Source: Nitrososphaerota archaeon (GTDB lineage: Archaea > Thermoproteota > Nitrososphaeria > Nitrososphaerales > Nitrosopumilaceae). Taken from it: a DNA stretch of 64,000 nucleotides. The DNA is taken from positions 1-64,000 of the forward strand of contig JAGWHF010000013.1 in NCBI GenBank assembly GCA_028866895.1, given 5' to 3'. Under the pieces are notes generated by a model, which was not told the origin of the DNA, searched no databases, and worked only from the letters and a program-made list of their open reading frames with translations. Both the position numbers and the translations under genes were made by a program. Below, one piece after another: positions 16,842 to 26,438 of this stretch (positions within the stretch are counted from its first letter, which is position 1; every line of letters starts with the position of its first letter).

Positions 16842-17288
16842 GTGCCAATCGATCCAAACTTTCCTTCAAACCACAAGGTGGTAGAAAAGTTCAAGGACCC
16901 GTTGAGCGAGAATTTTCATCTTGTGTGGGGGCCTGGCAGGCTTGCAGAGGCGGCATCAGATCCCAAGGTGGTTGCCGACTATACCGCCACGGGGGAGAAG
17001 ATTGCACCCATGGGAGTCCACGGCACATATGTCGCAGTAGACTGGGATTCATGCGTCGCGGACGGAATATGCCTTCTCAGCTGTCCCGTGAAGGTTTTCG
17101 AATGGTACAAAAATCCGGGCGAGACCGGCAGGAACGACAGGAAGGATTACACTGACAAGGCAAACCCTGTCAAAGAAGCAAACTGCATCTGGTGCATGGC
17201 ATGTGTGGAGGTTTGCCCCACAAAAGCAATCAAGGTTGATCAGGCAAACCAAGAGATCCACGAAAAAGAGATCGTCAACTTACCATAG
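16842..17288 (+). CDS. Sulfolobus-type ferredoxin 1 (zinc-ferredoxin-like)
   Basis: A 148-residue soluble electron carrier of the archaeal ferredoxin type used by 2-oxoacid oxidoreductases. The core (about residues 60-145) has one cluster motif with Asp replacing the second Cys (C-x2-D-x2-C-x3-CP in SCVADGICLLSCP) and one complete 4Fe-4S motif ([12 protein letters not shown]). The N-terminus MPIDPNFPSNHK and the GVHGTYVAVDWD strand match Sulfolobus zinc-ferredoxins, and the His in GVHGT corresponds to a zinc ligand there; the other zinc ligands cannot all be matched. It starts with GTG. It is followed by a close paralogue. Confidence 0.9.
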   Translation: MPIDPNFPSNHKVVEKFKDPLSENFHLVWGPGRLAEAASDPKVVADYTATGEKIAPMGVHGTYVAVDWDSCVADGICLLSCPVKVFEWYKNPGETGRNDRKDYTDKANPVKEANCIWCMACVEVCPTKAIKVDQANQEIHEKEIVNLP

Positions 17289-17304
17289 TTTCATCATGTC
17301 TAGG

Positions 17305-17312
17305 TTTAAATA
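17305..17312 (+). promoter_or_regulatory. TATA box of ferredoxin gene 2
   Basis: TTTAAATA followed by ACA lies about 27 bases before the ATG at 17335. Sequence and spacing match the first ferredoxin promoter, so the two genes are transcribed separately from duplicated promoters and are probably both leaderless. Confidence 0.7.
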
Positions 17313-17313
17313 A

Positions 17314-17865
<552 letters not shown>

Positions 17866-17977
17866 AAACTTTCGATCTTTTTATTTTTATTACGCTGCCT
17901 AATGGCAATTGGACGAAATTCGGTTACAAGAGTCCGGTGCCTTAACAATTTTTAACTGGTGTTTACGGAAATAGGTC

Positions 17978-18061
17978 GCAGAGGTCGCCTAGCCCGGCAT
18001 GGCGTGGGCCTTGAGAGCCTATGTGCGCAAGCACGCGGGGGTTCAAATCCCTCTCTCTGCG
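17978..18061 (+). tRNA. tRNA-Ser(UGA)
   Basis: An 84-base class II tRNA. Acceptor GCAGAGG pairs with TCTCTGC, the anticodon loop CTTGAGA gives anticodon TGA, the long variable arm is TGTGCGCAAGCACGC, and the T loop is TTCAAAT. The discriminator is G, as expected for serine. No intron. Confidence 0.93.
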
Positions 18062-18496
18062 CTTATACCTCTTTTGGCAACCCACTAGGAACAAAATTTA
18101 GCCATAAATTGATCGGGAATATTGGTGGTGTGATGAGGGATCTTGACATGCATAACAGCCGGAAGAAGATGGAGTATGCCCGCCATATGTCCTCAGATCC
18201 TTCTTAGAAGAAAATGCCAAAATCGCAAGCAGATCTTCAAGGTATTCCAATCCTGGTATTGGTTGGCAAAGCACGTTAGGGTGGAGACCAATTAATTTTT
18301 CAAGTGGAAAAATTAAAGTCGATTGCAAATTCACCCAACCATGACTTTAAATGCCGATGGCCGGCCGGAATCGAATATTTATCAAAAGAGGGGATATATT
18401 CCCAGAATTTTCCAGTTGTTTCATCCTAAACTAGAATATGTAGCCAAGTTTGGTCCCAGTAAAATATTGCCGCACCTGTAATTTCATAGATATCCA
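18062..18496. other. Intergenic region, no gene recognised
   Basis: These 435 bases between tRNA-Ser and the large secreted-protein gene hold no convincing reading frame or RNA fold that I can identify. A weak TATA-like TAAAATAT at 18460-18467 is about 34 bases before the ATG at 18497 and may be the promoter of that gene. Confidence 0.4.
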
Positions 18497-21400
18497 ATGC
18501 GAGGAATTCGGATGAGGAAGCAAGTGACTAGCGCAAACCTGATTATCGCAGCCTTGCTGCTTTCAGCCTTTATGCTAGTACTTCTTCTTCCGCATGCTAT
18601 AGGTGATACCGGCAACCACAGGCATGGAAATTTGCATTCAAAGGCTGCCCCACGAGCAGGCAGCTACGGAAACATCAAGATACACGGCAAGACTTGGGGG
18701 GTATTTCCACCCCTTGTCACCAGCGGAGGGCCCTTGCAACTGAATCATGTGCCTCAAAATCAGGTCAAAACTGGAGGACCGGAACAGCCCCAGCACCGGG
18801 GCAGTCAAGTCGCCAGCGCAAGCCACGCGCTGATTACGGAGGCTAATTCCAAGCGTCCCCAAGGTCAGAATCCTTTCTTGGGCCCGGACATTCTCATTGA
18901 AAAGTCGGCGTCAGGCCTTGTTTCATCCGACCCGCTGACAAATGAGACCCGGACCCAACAAGAGCTTGAGTCAGACCCGGGCTTTTGGTCCTTTGGAGGA
19001 GATGCCGGCGCGGAGAATGCAAGTTATGCCTTCTGGAGGGATTCCATGGGACTTCACATCGGCATACAACCGCATGGAGGGGACAATAATCCAATCTATG
19101 CGGGCTTTTATGCCGAGACCCAGCAAGCCAATGCCACGCTCTTCCATGTTGCAATCACGGCGCCTGCCAGATATCTGGCCGATGGGAGCGCCTACTATCA
19201 GGCCAACATGATAATAGCTCCGACCCTCCAGTCCTCCCAGAACTACATATCATGCTTTTCCGACACTGGGATCTCGGGCACCGTATGGGCCGTAGCCCTT
19301 GCAGGAAAGGGCCTCAAGATACTCTGGGCGGACGATGGCCAGCAACAGCCGCTCACGCAAGACTGTACCTTGGTTACAAACGGCCGGAATTACCTCGCGG
19401 TCTTCCTCGGAGGTACCGAGGTATATGAGAACCGTGAATTGGCATTGAACATGAGCGCGCCATTTAACGTATACCTTGAATCGGAATCATCCTACCGGGG
19501 TCAGATGATGAATGCAACGTTTGCGGATTATTACTCTACCTCAAACGACACGGTCACTATAGAAGGCCGTGCCGCAAACGCGACCTATGCAACCATATCG
19601 ACGGGTTCGGACGGTAATATCAGCCGCAGCCCGTTCCTGTCAGGAGAGGCAGTCCTGAATGTCGGCGGTTCTCGCTACCCCTTGAACGGTACAATAACGG
19701 TGTACGGTGCAGGAAATGAAACACTTTCCTCAAGCAGGCAGGAGATTTTCGGAGGCGACGCGTACCGTCTGTTTGCCCTTCCTGGAGCGCCGCAAAATCT
19801 TACACTGGACAGCGTAAACTCGTCATCGGCAACCATCTCCTGGGACCCGCCACTTTCAAACGGCGGCTCCCCAATCACCGGATACGAGATCGAGAGATCC
19901 GGAAGCGAGTCCCTTCAGAAGGCATCACGCAACTCGACCGGCCCTGCATACTTTTCATTTGGCAACGGAACCACGTTTGATGACATCTCGCTTGATGGCG
20001 GCTCGACATACATCTACATTGTATTTGCGAAAAACCTGGCAGGACTGGGCCCGCCGTCGTATGCCATAAACGTTACAACACCTGCCGACCTCCAATCTCC
20101 GTCGCACCTTGCTGCAAACTCTACCTCCCCGACGGAGGTTAGTCTCTCATGGCAAGCACCGCCGGAGGACGACCTGCGGATTCAGGGATATGAGATAGAA
20201 AGGTCCTCCGATGGTGCTGCAACATGGTCCACCATAGTATACGATACGAGATCAAACCTTACAACATTCCAAGATACCGGGCTTGAGCCGCAGGCAAGCT
20301 ACGCTTACACTGTGGCCGCAATCACCCCGCTCGGACTCTCACCCAAATCAAACATTGCATATGCCACAACCCAGCAATCAACAGTCGGTTCGCCCACTGC
20401 AGTCGCCGGAATCGTTGTACCGTTGTACTGTGCGCCCTATGGCAGAGATTCCTCATCGTGCCCAGTAAACTCTACCTCGACTGACTGCAGCAAATACCCA
20501 GACGATTTCTGCTGGCAGCCGATCGTGGACGCCCATCTGTCACATCCGCGCGTCCCACTCTTTGTCATAATAAACCCCGACAACGGACCGTGCCTGAGCG
20601 CTGACAACCCATGCGATTACAGCCAGGACTATGGAAACGGAATAGGCAACCTTACCAAGAACGGCATAACGGTACTGGGATACGTACGGACGCGCTATGC
20701 CGACCCCGCATCGACGCCAACCTGCTGCCCATACCGGGAGGTCCAGGAAAACCTCACGCAGTGGTCAACGCTTTACGGGCAAAAGGGGGTCAGCGGGATA
20801 AACCTCGACGAGATGTCAACAAGGCTGGGACCAAACCATACGACGCTTTCCTACTACGAGAACCTCACAAGATACGCAAGAAACAACCTTGGCTTCCAAA
20901 ACGTCTTTGCCAACCCGGGAATACCTACGATCCCGGCATACCTAAACGGCCATGCAGCAGACACCATCAACATCTACGAGGGTGCGGGGGCACCAAGCCT
21001 TTCCATGATATCGTCTGGGACATTGGCTGACACCTCCCCGGTCTTTGGAAGGACGAACTTCTCGCTTGTCGCATTCTGCCAGCCCGAGCTTCCCAACTCC
21101 ACGGTGGTGGGAAACTACTCAAACTATGTGGGCTACCTTTACTTTACCGACGTCGGGAGCTACTGCACTGCATATGATGCCAACCCATGGGACCGCATAT
21201 CGTCCTACCTGTCAGAGCTTGCAGGCGAGCTTGACAAGCCAGCCTCCACACTAACCATAAACACGGTGGACCAGTCGGGGCGCCCAATTTCTGGATACTA
21301 TGTAGGGGTGACGCAGTCAGGCCATATCATCCCTTCCGGATATTCCCCGCTTCCATACCTTGCCACTGCAGGTGTCGCGTATACGTTTACGCCGGTGGGA

Positions 21401-21523
21401 TACGCGGCATGCAGCTTTGATCACTGGAACGACAACCTCTCGGGAGTTGCGTCAAGGACTGTTCGAGCAACTGCCTACAACCAACAATTTACAGCCGTCT
21501 TCTCCGGGCCTGGCTGTCCCTAG
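18497..21523 (+). CDS. Large secreted protein: FN3 domains plus Spherulin-4-like glycosidase domain
   Basis: A 1008-residue exported protein. A signal peptide spans about residues 8-36 (hydrophobic core LIIAALLLSAFMLVLLL). A beta-rich N-terminal region (about 150-425) is followed by two fibronectin type III domains (about 428-528 and 530-628, each with the conserved ISWDPP or LSWQAPP and GYEIERS strands). Residues about 636-910 resemble the Spherulin-4 TIM-barrel family (GIVVPLY, FVIINPDNGP, GYVRTRYADP, GINLDEMS), whose fungal members are glycoside hydrolases acting on galactosaminoglycan-like polymers. The end (about 912-1008) is an InlB-repeat-like domain with FDHWNDNLSG. It probably acts at the cell surface or in matrix polysaccharide; substrate is unknown. 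Many NxS/T sites suggest glycosylation. Confidence 0.85.
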   Translation: MRGIRMRKQVTSANLIIAALLLSAFMLVLLLPHAIGDTGNHRHGNLHSKAAPRAGSYGNIKIHGKTWGVFPPLVTSGGPLQLNHVPQNQVKTGGPEQPQHRGSQVASASHALITEANSKRPQGQNPFLGPDILIEKSASGLVSSDPLTNETRTQQELESDPGFWSFGGDAGAENASYAFWRDSMGLHIGIQPHGGDNNPIYAGFYAETQQANATLFHVAITAPARYLADGSAYYQANMIIAPTLQSSQNYISCFSDTGISGTVWAVALAGKGLKILWADDGQQQPLTQDCTLVTNGRNYLAVFLGGTEVYENRELALNMSAPFNVYLESESSYRGQMMNATFADYYSTSNDTVTIEGRAANATYATISTGSDGNISRSPFLSGEAVLNVGGSRYPLNGTITVYGAGNETLSSSRQEIFGGDAYRLFALPGAPQNLTLDSVNSSSATISWDPPLSNGGSPITGYEIERSGSESLQKASRNSTGPAYFSFGNGTTFDDISLDGGSTYIYIVFAKNLAGLGPPSYAINVTTPADLQSPSHLAANSTSPTEVSLSWQAPPEDDLRIQGYEIERSSDGAATWSTIVYDTRSNLTTFQDTGLEPQASYAYTVAAITPLGLSPKSNIAYATTQQSTVGSPTAVAGIVVPLYCAPYGRDSSSCPVNSTSTDCSKYPDDFCWQPIVDAHLSHPRVPLFVIINPDNGPCLSADNPCDYSQDYGNGIGNLTKNGITVLGYVRTRYADPASTPTCCPYREVQENLTQWSTLYGQKGVSGINLDEMSTRLGPNHTTLSYYENLTRYARNNLGFQNVFANPGIPTIPAYLNGHAADTINIYEGAGAPSLSMISSGTLADTSPVFGRTNFSLVAFCQPELPNSTVVGNYSNYVGYLYFTDVGSYCTAYDANPWDRISSYLSELAGELDKPASTLTINTVDQSGRPISGYYVGVTQSGHIIPSGYSPLPYLATAGVAYTFTPVGYAACSFDHWNDNLSGVASRTVRATAYNQQFTAVFSGPGCP

Positions 21524-21546
21524 CCTTCCAAGTTCCTGCGTGCCTC

Positions 21547-22500
21547 TTACCTGCCAATCTTTCCAAGCTCTGCAAGCAGGGCCGAGAGCTGGATCTCTGG
21601 ATTTGCCCCGATTATCAGCCTATAATCGTACTTTGCCACGGACTCTAGCATCTCTGAGAGCTTGTCGGTCTTGAGCTTGTAACACTCCTCGTTGAGGTAC
21701 TTTAAAAAGTCGGACTCTGACATGCCGTAGACCTTAATCAGCTCCACCATCTTGTGCCTTGCCTCCGCCAGCTTGCCCCCAAGTGCGAGTTTGAGCACGT
21801 CTCCCACATCTCCAGCCTTGGACAGTCCTGCTGACGCCTTTACATTCTCCTCATTTGCAACACCCAGGCTTGCCGTTGCCTGTAGGATGTTGATTGCATG
21901 CCTCATGTCGCCCTCCGAGTAGGAGTATATCGCCTTCAGGCCGTCCCTTGTATGCTTTACCTTTTCCTTCTTGCAGATCTCCTCGAGATAGTCTACGATC
22001 TCCTCCTCCGGGATTCTCGTAAACTTGAATACCGCACACCTGCTCTGGAGCGGCTCTATTATCTTTGAGATGTTGTTTGCAATCATGATGAACCTGCAAT
22101 GGCTTGCCGTGTCCTCTATTATCCTCCTGAGCGCAGTCTGCGCATCGGAAGTCATCTCGTCTGCCTCGTCAAGTATGACCAACTTGAAGGGTATGCTGGT
22201 GTCAAGTCCCGAGAATCTTGCGAACTTTTTAACCCTGTCCCTTACCATGTTGATGCCCCTCTCGTCGGAGGCGTTAAGCTCAAGCGTGTATTCCCTCCAT
22301 ATGTTGCCCAGAATCTCCCGTGCAATACAGAGCGCAGCCGTTGTCTTTCCTATCCCGGCCGAGCCTGAGAACATCAGGTGCGGCATCGCTTGCGGGTTCT
22401 TCAGGAGTGCCTTGAGGCTGCCTATGACCTCCTTCTGGTTTACAATGTCGGATAGCTTCATGGGGCGGTACTTTTCCACCCACATGAACGAGTCTGTCAT
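21547..22500 (-). CDS. rfcS: Replication factor C small subunit (clamp loader)
   Basis: A 317-residue AAA+ ATPase that loads the PCNA clamp. Walker A GSAGIGKTTAA (about residues 46-56), Walker B VILDEADEM (about 110-118), sensor 1 and the SRC motif LQSRCAVF are all present, followed by the helical collar domain. I chose the ATG at 22500, which gives the family start MTDSFMWVEKYRP; the longer frame back to 22581 adds an unlikely leader. No intein is seen. It is divergent from the GINS-MCM operon. The large subunit RfcL is not in the window. Confidence 0.95.
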   Translation of the reverse strand: MTDSFMWVEKYRPMKLSDIVNQKEVIGSLKALLKNPQAMPHLMFSGSAGIGKTTAALCIAREILGNIWREYTLELNASDERGINMVRDRVKKFARFSGLDTSIPFKLVILDEADEMTSDAQTALRRIIEDTASHCRFIMIANNISKIIEPLQSRCAVFKFTRIPEEEIVDYLEEICKKEKVKHTRDGLKAIYSYSEGDMRHAINILQATASLGVANEENVKASAGLSKAGDVGDVLKLALGGKLAEARHKMVELIKVYGMSESDFLKYLNEECYKLKTDKLSEMLESVAKYDYRLIIGANPEIQLSALLAELGKIGR

Positions 22501-22632
22501 ATGGTCATTCCTTTTAACCCGACTAATTAATTCTAGGATCGCCACACCATCCACCGAGCAGGCGTCACGTGGTAATAACAAAATTACCTGCTCTTAACTT
22601 ACTTCCAGTCCGTACCATATGGAGGCGATCAG

Positions 22633-22737
22633 ATGGTGAAAATTACATGTTGGAGGGACGAAGAGTCGGCCCTAGGAAGCACTAGATCAAATGTTCAGAG
22701 CAAATTGTTAAAAGATCTGATCGATCGATCCCATTAA
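22633..22737 (+). CDS. Possible 34-residue small protein upstream of GINS
   Basis: A short frame starting ATG at 22633 is preceded by GGAGGCGATC, which differs by one base from the archaeal consensus GGAGGTGATC complementary to the 16S 3' end, at proper spacing. The product (starting MVKITCWRDEESALG) is unrecognised. It ends 27 bases before the TTG start of the GINS gene. The strong ribosome-binding site is the only real support; it could instead be a leader or a chance frame. Confidence 0.35.
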   Translation: MVKITCWRDEESALGSTRSNVQSKLLKDLIDRSH

Positions 22738-22764
22738 AGGCCCAAAGGAGGATCATGACATAAT

Positions 22765-23280
22765 TTGAACATCTCCGAACTCATACAGATCCACAGCATA
22801 GGATACCAATTGCAGGAGGTAAAGGTCAACTTTGGCTATGATGTAAAGATCGATGCCCCAGACGCCAGCATAGACGCAAAGCATGGCGAGATTTTGAGCG
22901 TCCCAAGGTGGGTGGCCGACGTCCTGTCGCAGGAAAACCTTGCAGAGGTTCAGGATACCGACATGGTGGTAGCACTAAAGCAGGCAATCGTCAAGGAGAA
23001 CGTGCAGGGGGACTTTGACCTTTCAACGCTAGAGCCGGAGTTTTACATCAAGATGATTTCCTTTATGAGGAGGCTTCCCCCGCAGGACCGCGACAAGCTT
23101 GAGAGCATGCTCAACTCGCTTGTCCGGAAGAGGCAGGGAAAGATTGTCCGGCTTGCAGACTCGGCCAAGATGAGCGCCGACCTTGCAAAGAAGGTCACAA
23201 TAGAGGAGCGCATACTTTTTGACTATATCTATAACAACAGCACGGAATTCAAGCGGCAGATACTAAGTGACAAGAAATGA
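22765..23280 (+). CDS. GINS complex subunit (Gins23 type)
   Basis: A 171-residue subunit of the GINS complex, which joins MCM and Cdc45/RecJ in the replicative helicase. The beta-rich domain comes first (about residues 15-60, with HGEILSVPRWVADVL as in Psf2/Psf3) and the alpha-helical domain follows (about 75-170), the order found in the Gins23 branch. The start is TTG, with GGAGGATC 11 bases upstream. Its stop overlaps the mcm start codon (ATGA), so the two are co-translated, as expected for proteins of one complex. Confidence 0.88.
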   Translation: MNISELIQIHSIGYQLQEVKVNFGYDVKIDAPDASIDAKHGEILSVPRWVADVLSQENLAEVQDTDMVVALKQAIVKENVQGDFDLSTLEPEFYIKMISFMRRLPPQDRDKLESMLNSLVRKRQGKIVRLADSAKMSADLAKKVTIEERILFDYIYNNSTEFKRQILSDKK

Positions 23281-26200
23281 CCCTTTCCCCAGAATCAATA
23301 TCCTCAAGCAAGCTTCACGACCAGGTAAAAGACTTTCTGAGCCAGTTCAAGGACAAGTCCGGCTCGTACAAGTATGTCGACGAGATAGACCAGATGATGG
23401 CAAAAAAGATCCAGTACATCGTGGTGGACTACAACGACCTAGTCACGCATCCCGAGATAGAGTCGGTCTTCAACGTCGACCCGGATGCAATCCTACACGC
23501 CTTCAGTGAGGCAATCAAGGACATTCTCAAGGAGAGGTTCCCGCAGTATGCAGAGAAGATACGCCATGACATACGGGTAAGGATATCAAACTATCCGGCA
23601 CAGCGCAGCCTCAGGGAGGTAAACGCAGAGGTGATAGGCAGGATGATAAGCGTCTCCGGCATGGTCGTGAGGGCATCTGAGATAAAACCTCTTGCAAAGG
23701 AGCTTGTCTACATTTGTCCAGAGGGTCACCAGACAAAGCGTGTACAGGAAAAGGGACTAGAGTTCAAGGAGCCACTCAAGTGTGACAACGGCAAATGCAC
23801 CCACAGGGATCTCGACCTCAATCCGGAGCAGAGCAAGTTCATTGACTTTCAGATGGTAAGACTGCAGGAGCTCCCGGAAGACCTACCGCCAGGCCAGCTT
23901 CCACACTATCTGGATGTAACGGTGCTGCAGGACCTGGTCGACAATGCAAGGCCTGGTGACCGTGTGATACTGACGGGAATTGTTCGAATAGAGCAGGAGC
24001 ACATACCATCGATGCGCGGAAAGAGCGGGATTTACAGGCTTAGGGTTCAGGGAAACAACATAGAATTCCTCGGGGGAAGGGGACAAAAGAGCTCGCGCAG
24101 CACGGAAAGGGAAGAGATCTCGCCAGACGAGGAGAAGATAATAAAGTCGCTTGGCAAAAACCCTGACATCTACGACAGGCTGGTGGCCTCGTTTGCACCC
24201 CACGTCAACGGGCATGACATCATAAAGGAATCCATACTCTTGCTTATTGTGGGATCCACACAGAAACTCCTGGCTGACGGGGCCAAGATACGTGGCGACA
24301 TCAACGTCTTTCTAGTGGGAGACCCGGGTACAGCAAAGAGTGAGATGCTCAAATTCTGTGCAAGGATTGCACCGAGGGGCCTCTACACGTCAGGAAGAGG
24401 TTCGACAGCGGCGGGACTGACAGCTGCAGTTGTACGGGATAAAATCGGAATTATGATGCTGGAGGCAGGCGCCGTAGTTTTGGGTGATCAAGGACTCGTT
24501 TGTATGACTGAAGACACCGAAATCTATACAGGCAGTGCACTTGTCCCGGTAGGAAAACTCTGGGATGGAATCAATGGTGATGTTTATCTTACGAAATCTG
24601 GAAGGGAGGCAAAGAAAGAACTCATCCCGATTAACATTTACGATGGGAATGTAAGGGCAGATCTTGATGGTAACGCATTTGCAATAATGAGAAAAAAGTA
24701 CAAGGGAGACATAATCAAGATGACCTTCTCGTCAGGACTAATGCTCAAACTTACGCCTGAACACCTGATGAGGCGTGTAACACATGTCAAGAATCTCTGG
24801 ATAAAAGCTAAAGATGTCAAACCCGGCCAATTACTCCGGTCGCCAGTGCGAGTATCAAAACCGGCATGCACCCTGAACATGAGCGAACAAGAATCTTATG
24901 TTATTGGTTGTATCTACGGTGATGGCCGTACCACAACCCACAGCATCACAATTAGTCAATCTAAAGTAAACGAGGATGTCATCAGAAACATTCAGAAAAA
25001 CTCTGATGTCTTTTCACTTTATGACAAAGGGGATCGCGTTAGAACCCTAGGCAAATACTCCTTGATATCAAGAATGTATCATCTATACACAACAGACAAG
25101 ACATTTTTGCAGAAGACGCGATTCTTAACAAAAAGTCCCTCGATTGACAACATCTTGCTTCTTCCAGACAGGTCTCTATGGGCATTTCTTGCAGGAGTGT
25201 TTGACACTGATGGTGATTTCAATCATGTACGCGGTAAAATAATCGCAGCAAGATTCTATCCAAGCTTATCGCAACATGAATTGACAGTCATGCTATATGC
25301 TTTGCGTAGATTTGGCATTTGTGCGAAGATAAGAAGAACGCGCAAGGGTTTTCCGTTGATTCAGATAACTGGTAGAGATATCTCTCGCTTTGCCGAGGGC
25401 ATCAAATCCTACAGTATCAAAGCCCAACGTGAGATAGTTGAGATTGATCACAAGGGTGCATTAGAGAGAGGGACTGAGAAGGTCGTTAGTGTGGAAAGAG
25501 TGCCATATGATGGATATGTCTATGATCTAAGTGTTGGTAAATATCATAATTATGAGGCATCTATGGTCTACATCCATAATTGTATAGATGAGTTCGATAA
25601 GATGAAGCCAGAAGATCGTTCCGCTTTGCATGAAACAATGGAGCAGCAGTCAGTCAGCATCGCAAAGGGAGGAATTGTAGCGACCCTAAATGCAAGGACT
25701 TCGATACTTGCTGCCGCAAACCCGATGTACGGCAAGTACGACCCGTTCAAGAACATCACCGAGAACGTAAACCTGCCGGTACCACTACTTACCAGATTCG
25801 ACCTCATCTTCGTTGTAAGGGACATCCCATCAAAGGAGCGTGACTCGAGGATTGCAAGGCACATACTCAATCTGCACAGGACTACCGGCACCGATACCAA
25901 GTCGCTCATAGACGTAGATATCCTCACAAAATATCTCACGTACGCCAAGAGGTTTGACCCAATACTGACCCCTGAGGCAGAGGAGAAGATCCTCGATTAC
26001 TATATGACCATGAGAAACGTCGAGTCCGAAGGCATGATTACAGTCACTCCGAGGCAGCTTGAGGGCCTGGTCAGGCTTGCCACCGCAAGAGCAAGGCTCC
26101 TGATGAAGACCCAGGTTGACGGCGAGGATGCTGAGAGGGCGATCTTCCTCATACAGAGCATGCTCCAAGATGCAGGAGTCGATGTCAATACGGGCAAGGT

Positions 26201-26438
26201 CGACCTTGGCGTCCTGCAGGGAAGGCCTCACAGCGAGGTCTCAAAGATGCAACTCTTCATGGACGTGATGAAGTCGCTTGAGGGAGACGAAAAGAGGCCG
26301 GTCGAGGAGAAGACGTTTGTCAAGGAGCTCGTAAAGACTGGCAAGTTCACGGAAGAAGAGGCAAGAAAGTACCTCAAGAAACTCCAGCGAGAGTCAGCTA
26401 TTTATGAATCCAAGCCAGGTCATTATAACCGTGTATGA
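23277..26438 (+). CDS. mcm: Replicative DNA helicase MCM, with intein
   Basis: The precursor has 1053 residues: about 693 of MCM plus a 360-residue intein (residues 409-768). The N-terminal part holds the OB fold and a Cys/His zinc finger (ICPEGH and KCDNGKCTH, about 150-180). Walker A is GDPGTAKSEM (about 348), Walker B CIDEFDKM (split by the intein), sensor 1 AANP and the arginine finger TRFDLIF come after, and a winged-helix tail ends the protein. MCM unwinds DNA at the fork. It is overlapped by GINS23 before and Hel308 after (ATGA at 26435), so these form one replisome operon. Confidence 0.95.
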   Translation: MTLSPESISSSKLHDQVKDFLSQFKDKSGSYKYVDEIDQMMAKKIQYIVVDYNDLVTHPEIESVFNVDPDAILHAFSEAIKDILKERFPQYAEKIRHDIRVRISNYPAQRSLREVNAEVIGRMISVSGMVVRASEIKPLAKELVYICPEGHQTKRVQEKGLEFKEPLKCDNGKCTHRDLDLNPEQSKFIDFQMVRLQELPEDLPPGQLPHYLDVTVLQDLVDNARPGDRVILTGIVRIEQEHIPSMRGKSGIYRLRVQGNNIEFLGGRGQKSSRSTEREEISPDEEKIIKSLGKNPDIYDRLVASFAPHVNGHDIIKESILLLIVGSTQKLLADGAKIRGDINVFLVGDPGTAKSEMLKFCARIAPRGLYTSGRGSTAAGLTAAVVRDKIGIMMLEAGAVVLGDQGLVCMTEDTEIYTGSALVPVGKLWDGINGDVYLTKSGREAKKELIPINIYDGNVRADLDGNAFAIMRKKYKGDIIKMTFSSGLMLKLTPEHLMRRVTHVKNLWIKAKDVKPGQLLRSPVRVSKPACTLNMSEQESYVIGCIYGDGRTTTHSITISQSKVNEDVIRNIQKNSDVFSLYDKGDRVRTLGKYSLISRMYHLYTTDKTFLQKTRFLTKSPSIDNILLLPDRSLWAFLAGVFDTDGDFNHVRGKIIAARFYPSLSQHELTVMLYALRRFGICAKIRRTRKGFPLIQITGRDISRFAEGIKSYSIKAQREIVEIDHKGALERGTEKVVSVERVPYDGYVYDLSVGKYHNYEASMVYIHNCIDEFDKMKPEDRSALHETMEQQSVSIAKGGIVATLNARTSILAAANPMYGKYDPFKNITENVNLPVPLLTRFDLIFVVRDIPSKERDSRIARHILNLHRTTGTDTKSLIDVDILTKYLTYAKRFDPILTPEAEEKILDYYMTMRNVESEGMITVTPRQLEGLVRLATARARLLMKTQVDGEDAERAIFLIQSMLQDAGVDVNTGKVDLGVLQGRPHSEVSKMQLFMDVMKSLEGDEKRPVEEKTFVKELVKTGKFTEEEARKYLKKLQRESAIYESKPGHYNRV
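24501..25580 (+). mobile_element. Intein in MCM Walker B, with LAGLIDADG-type homing endonuclease
   Basis: This 360-residue intein begins at Cys (CMTEDTEIYT, block A) and ends at His-Asn (VYIHN, block G), followed by the extein Cys of CIDEFDKM. Block B is TPEHLMRR with the catalytic His. A dodecapeptide endonuclease is complete, with motifs GCIYGDG and GVFDTDG that keep both metal-binding Asp residues. Block F is YDLSVGKYHNYEA. All splicing residues are present, so it should be active in splicing and possibly in homing. The DNA is more AT-rich than the rest of mcm. Without splicing the helicase would be dead, because Walker B is split. Confidence 0.95.
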
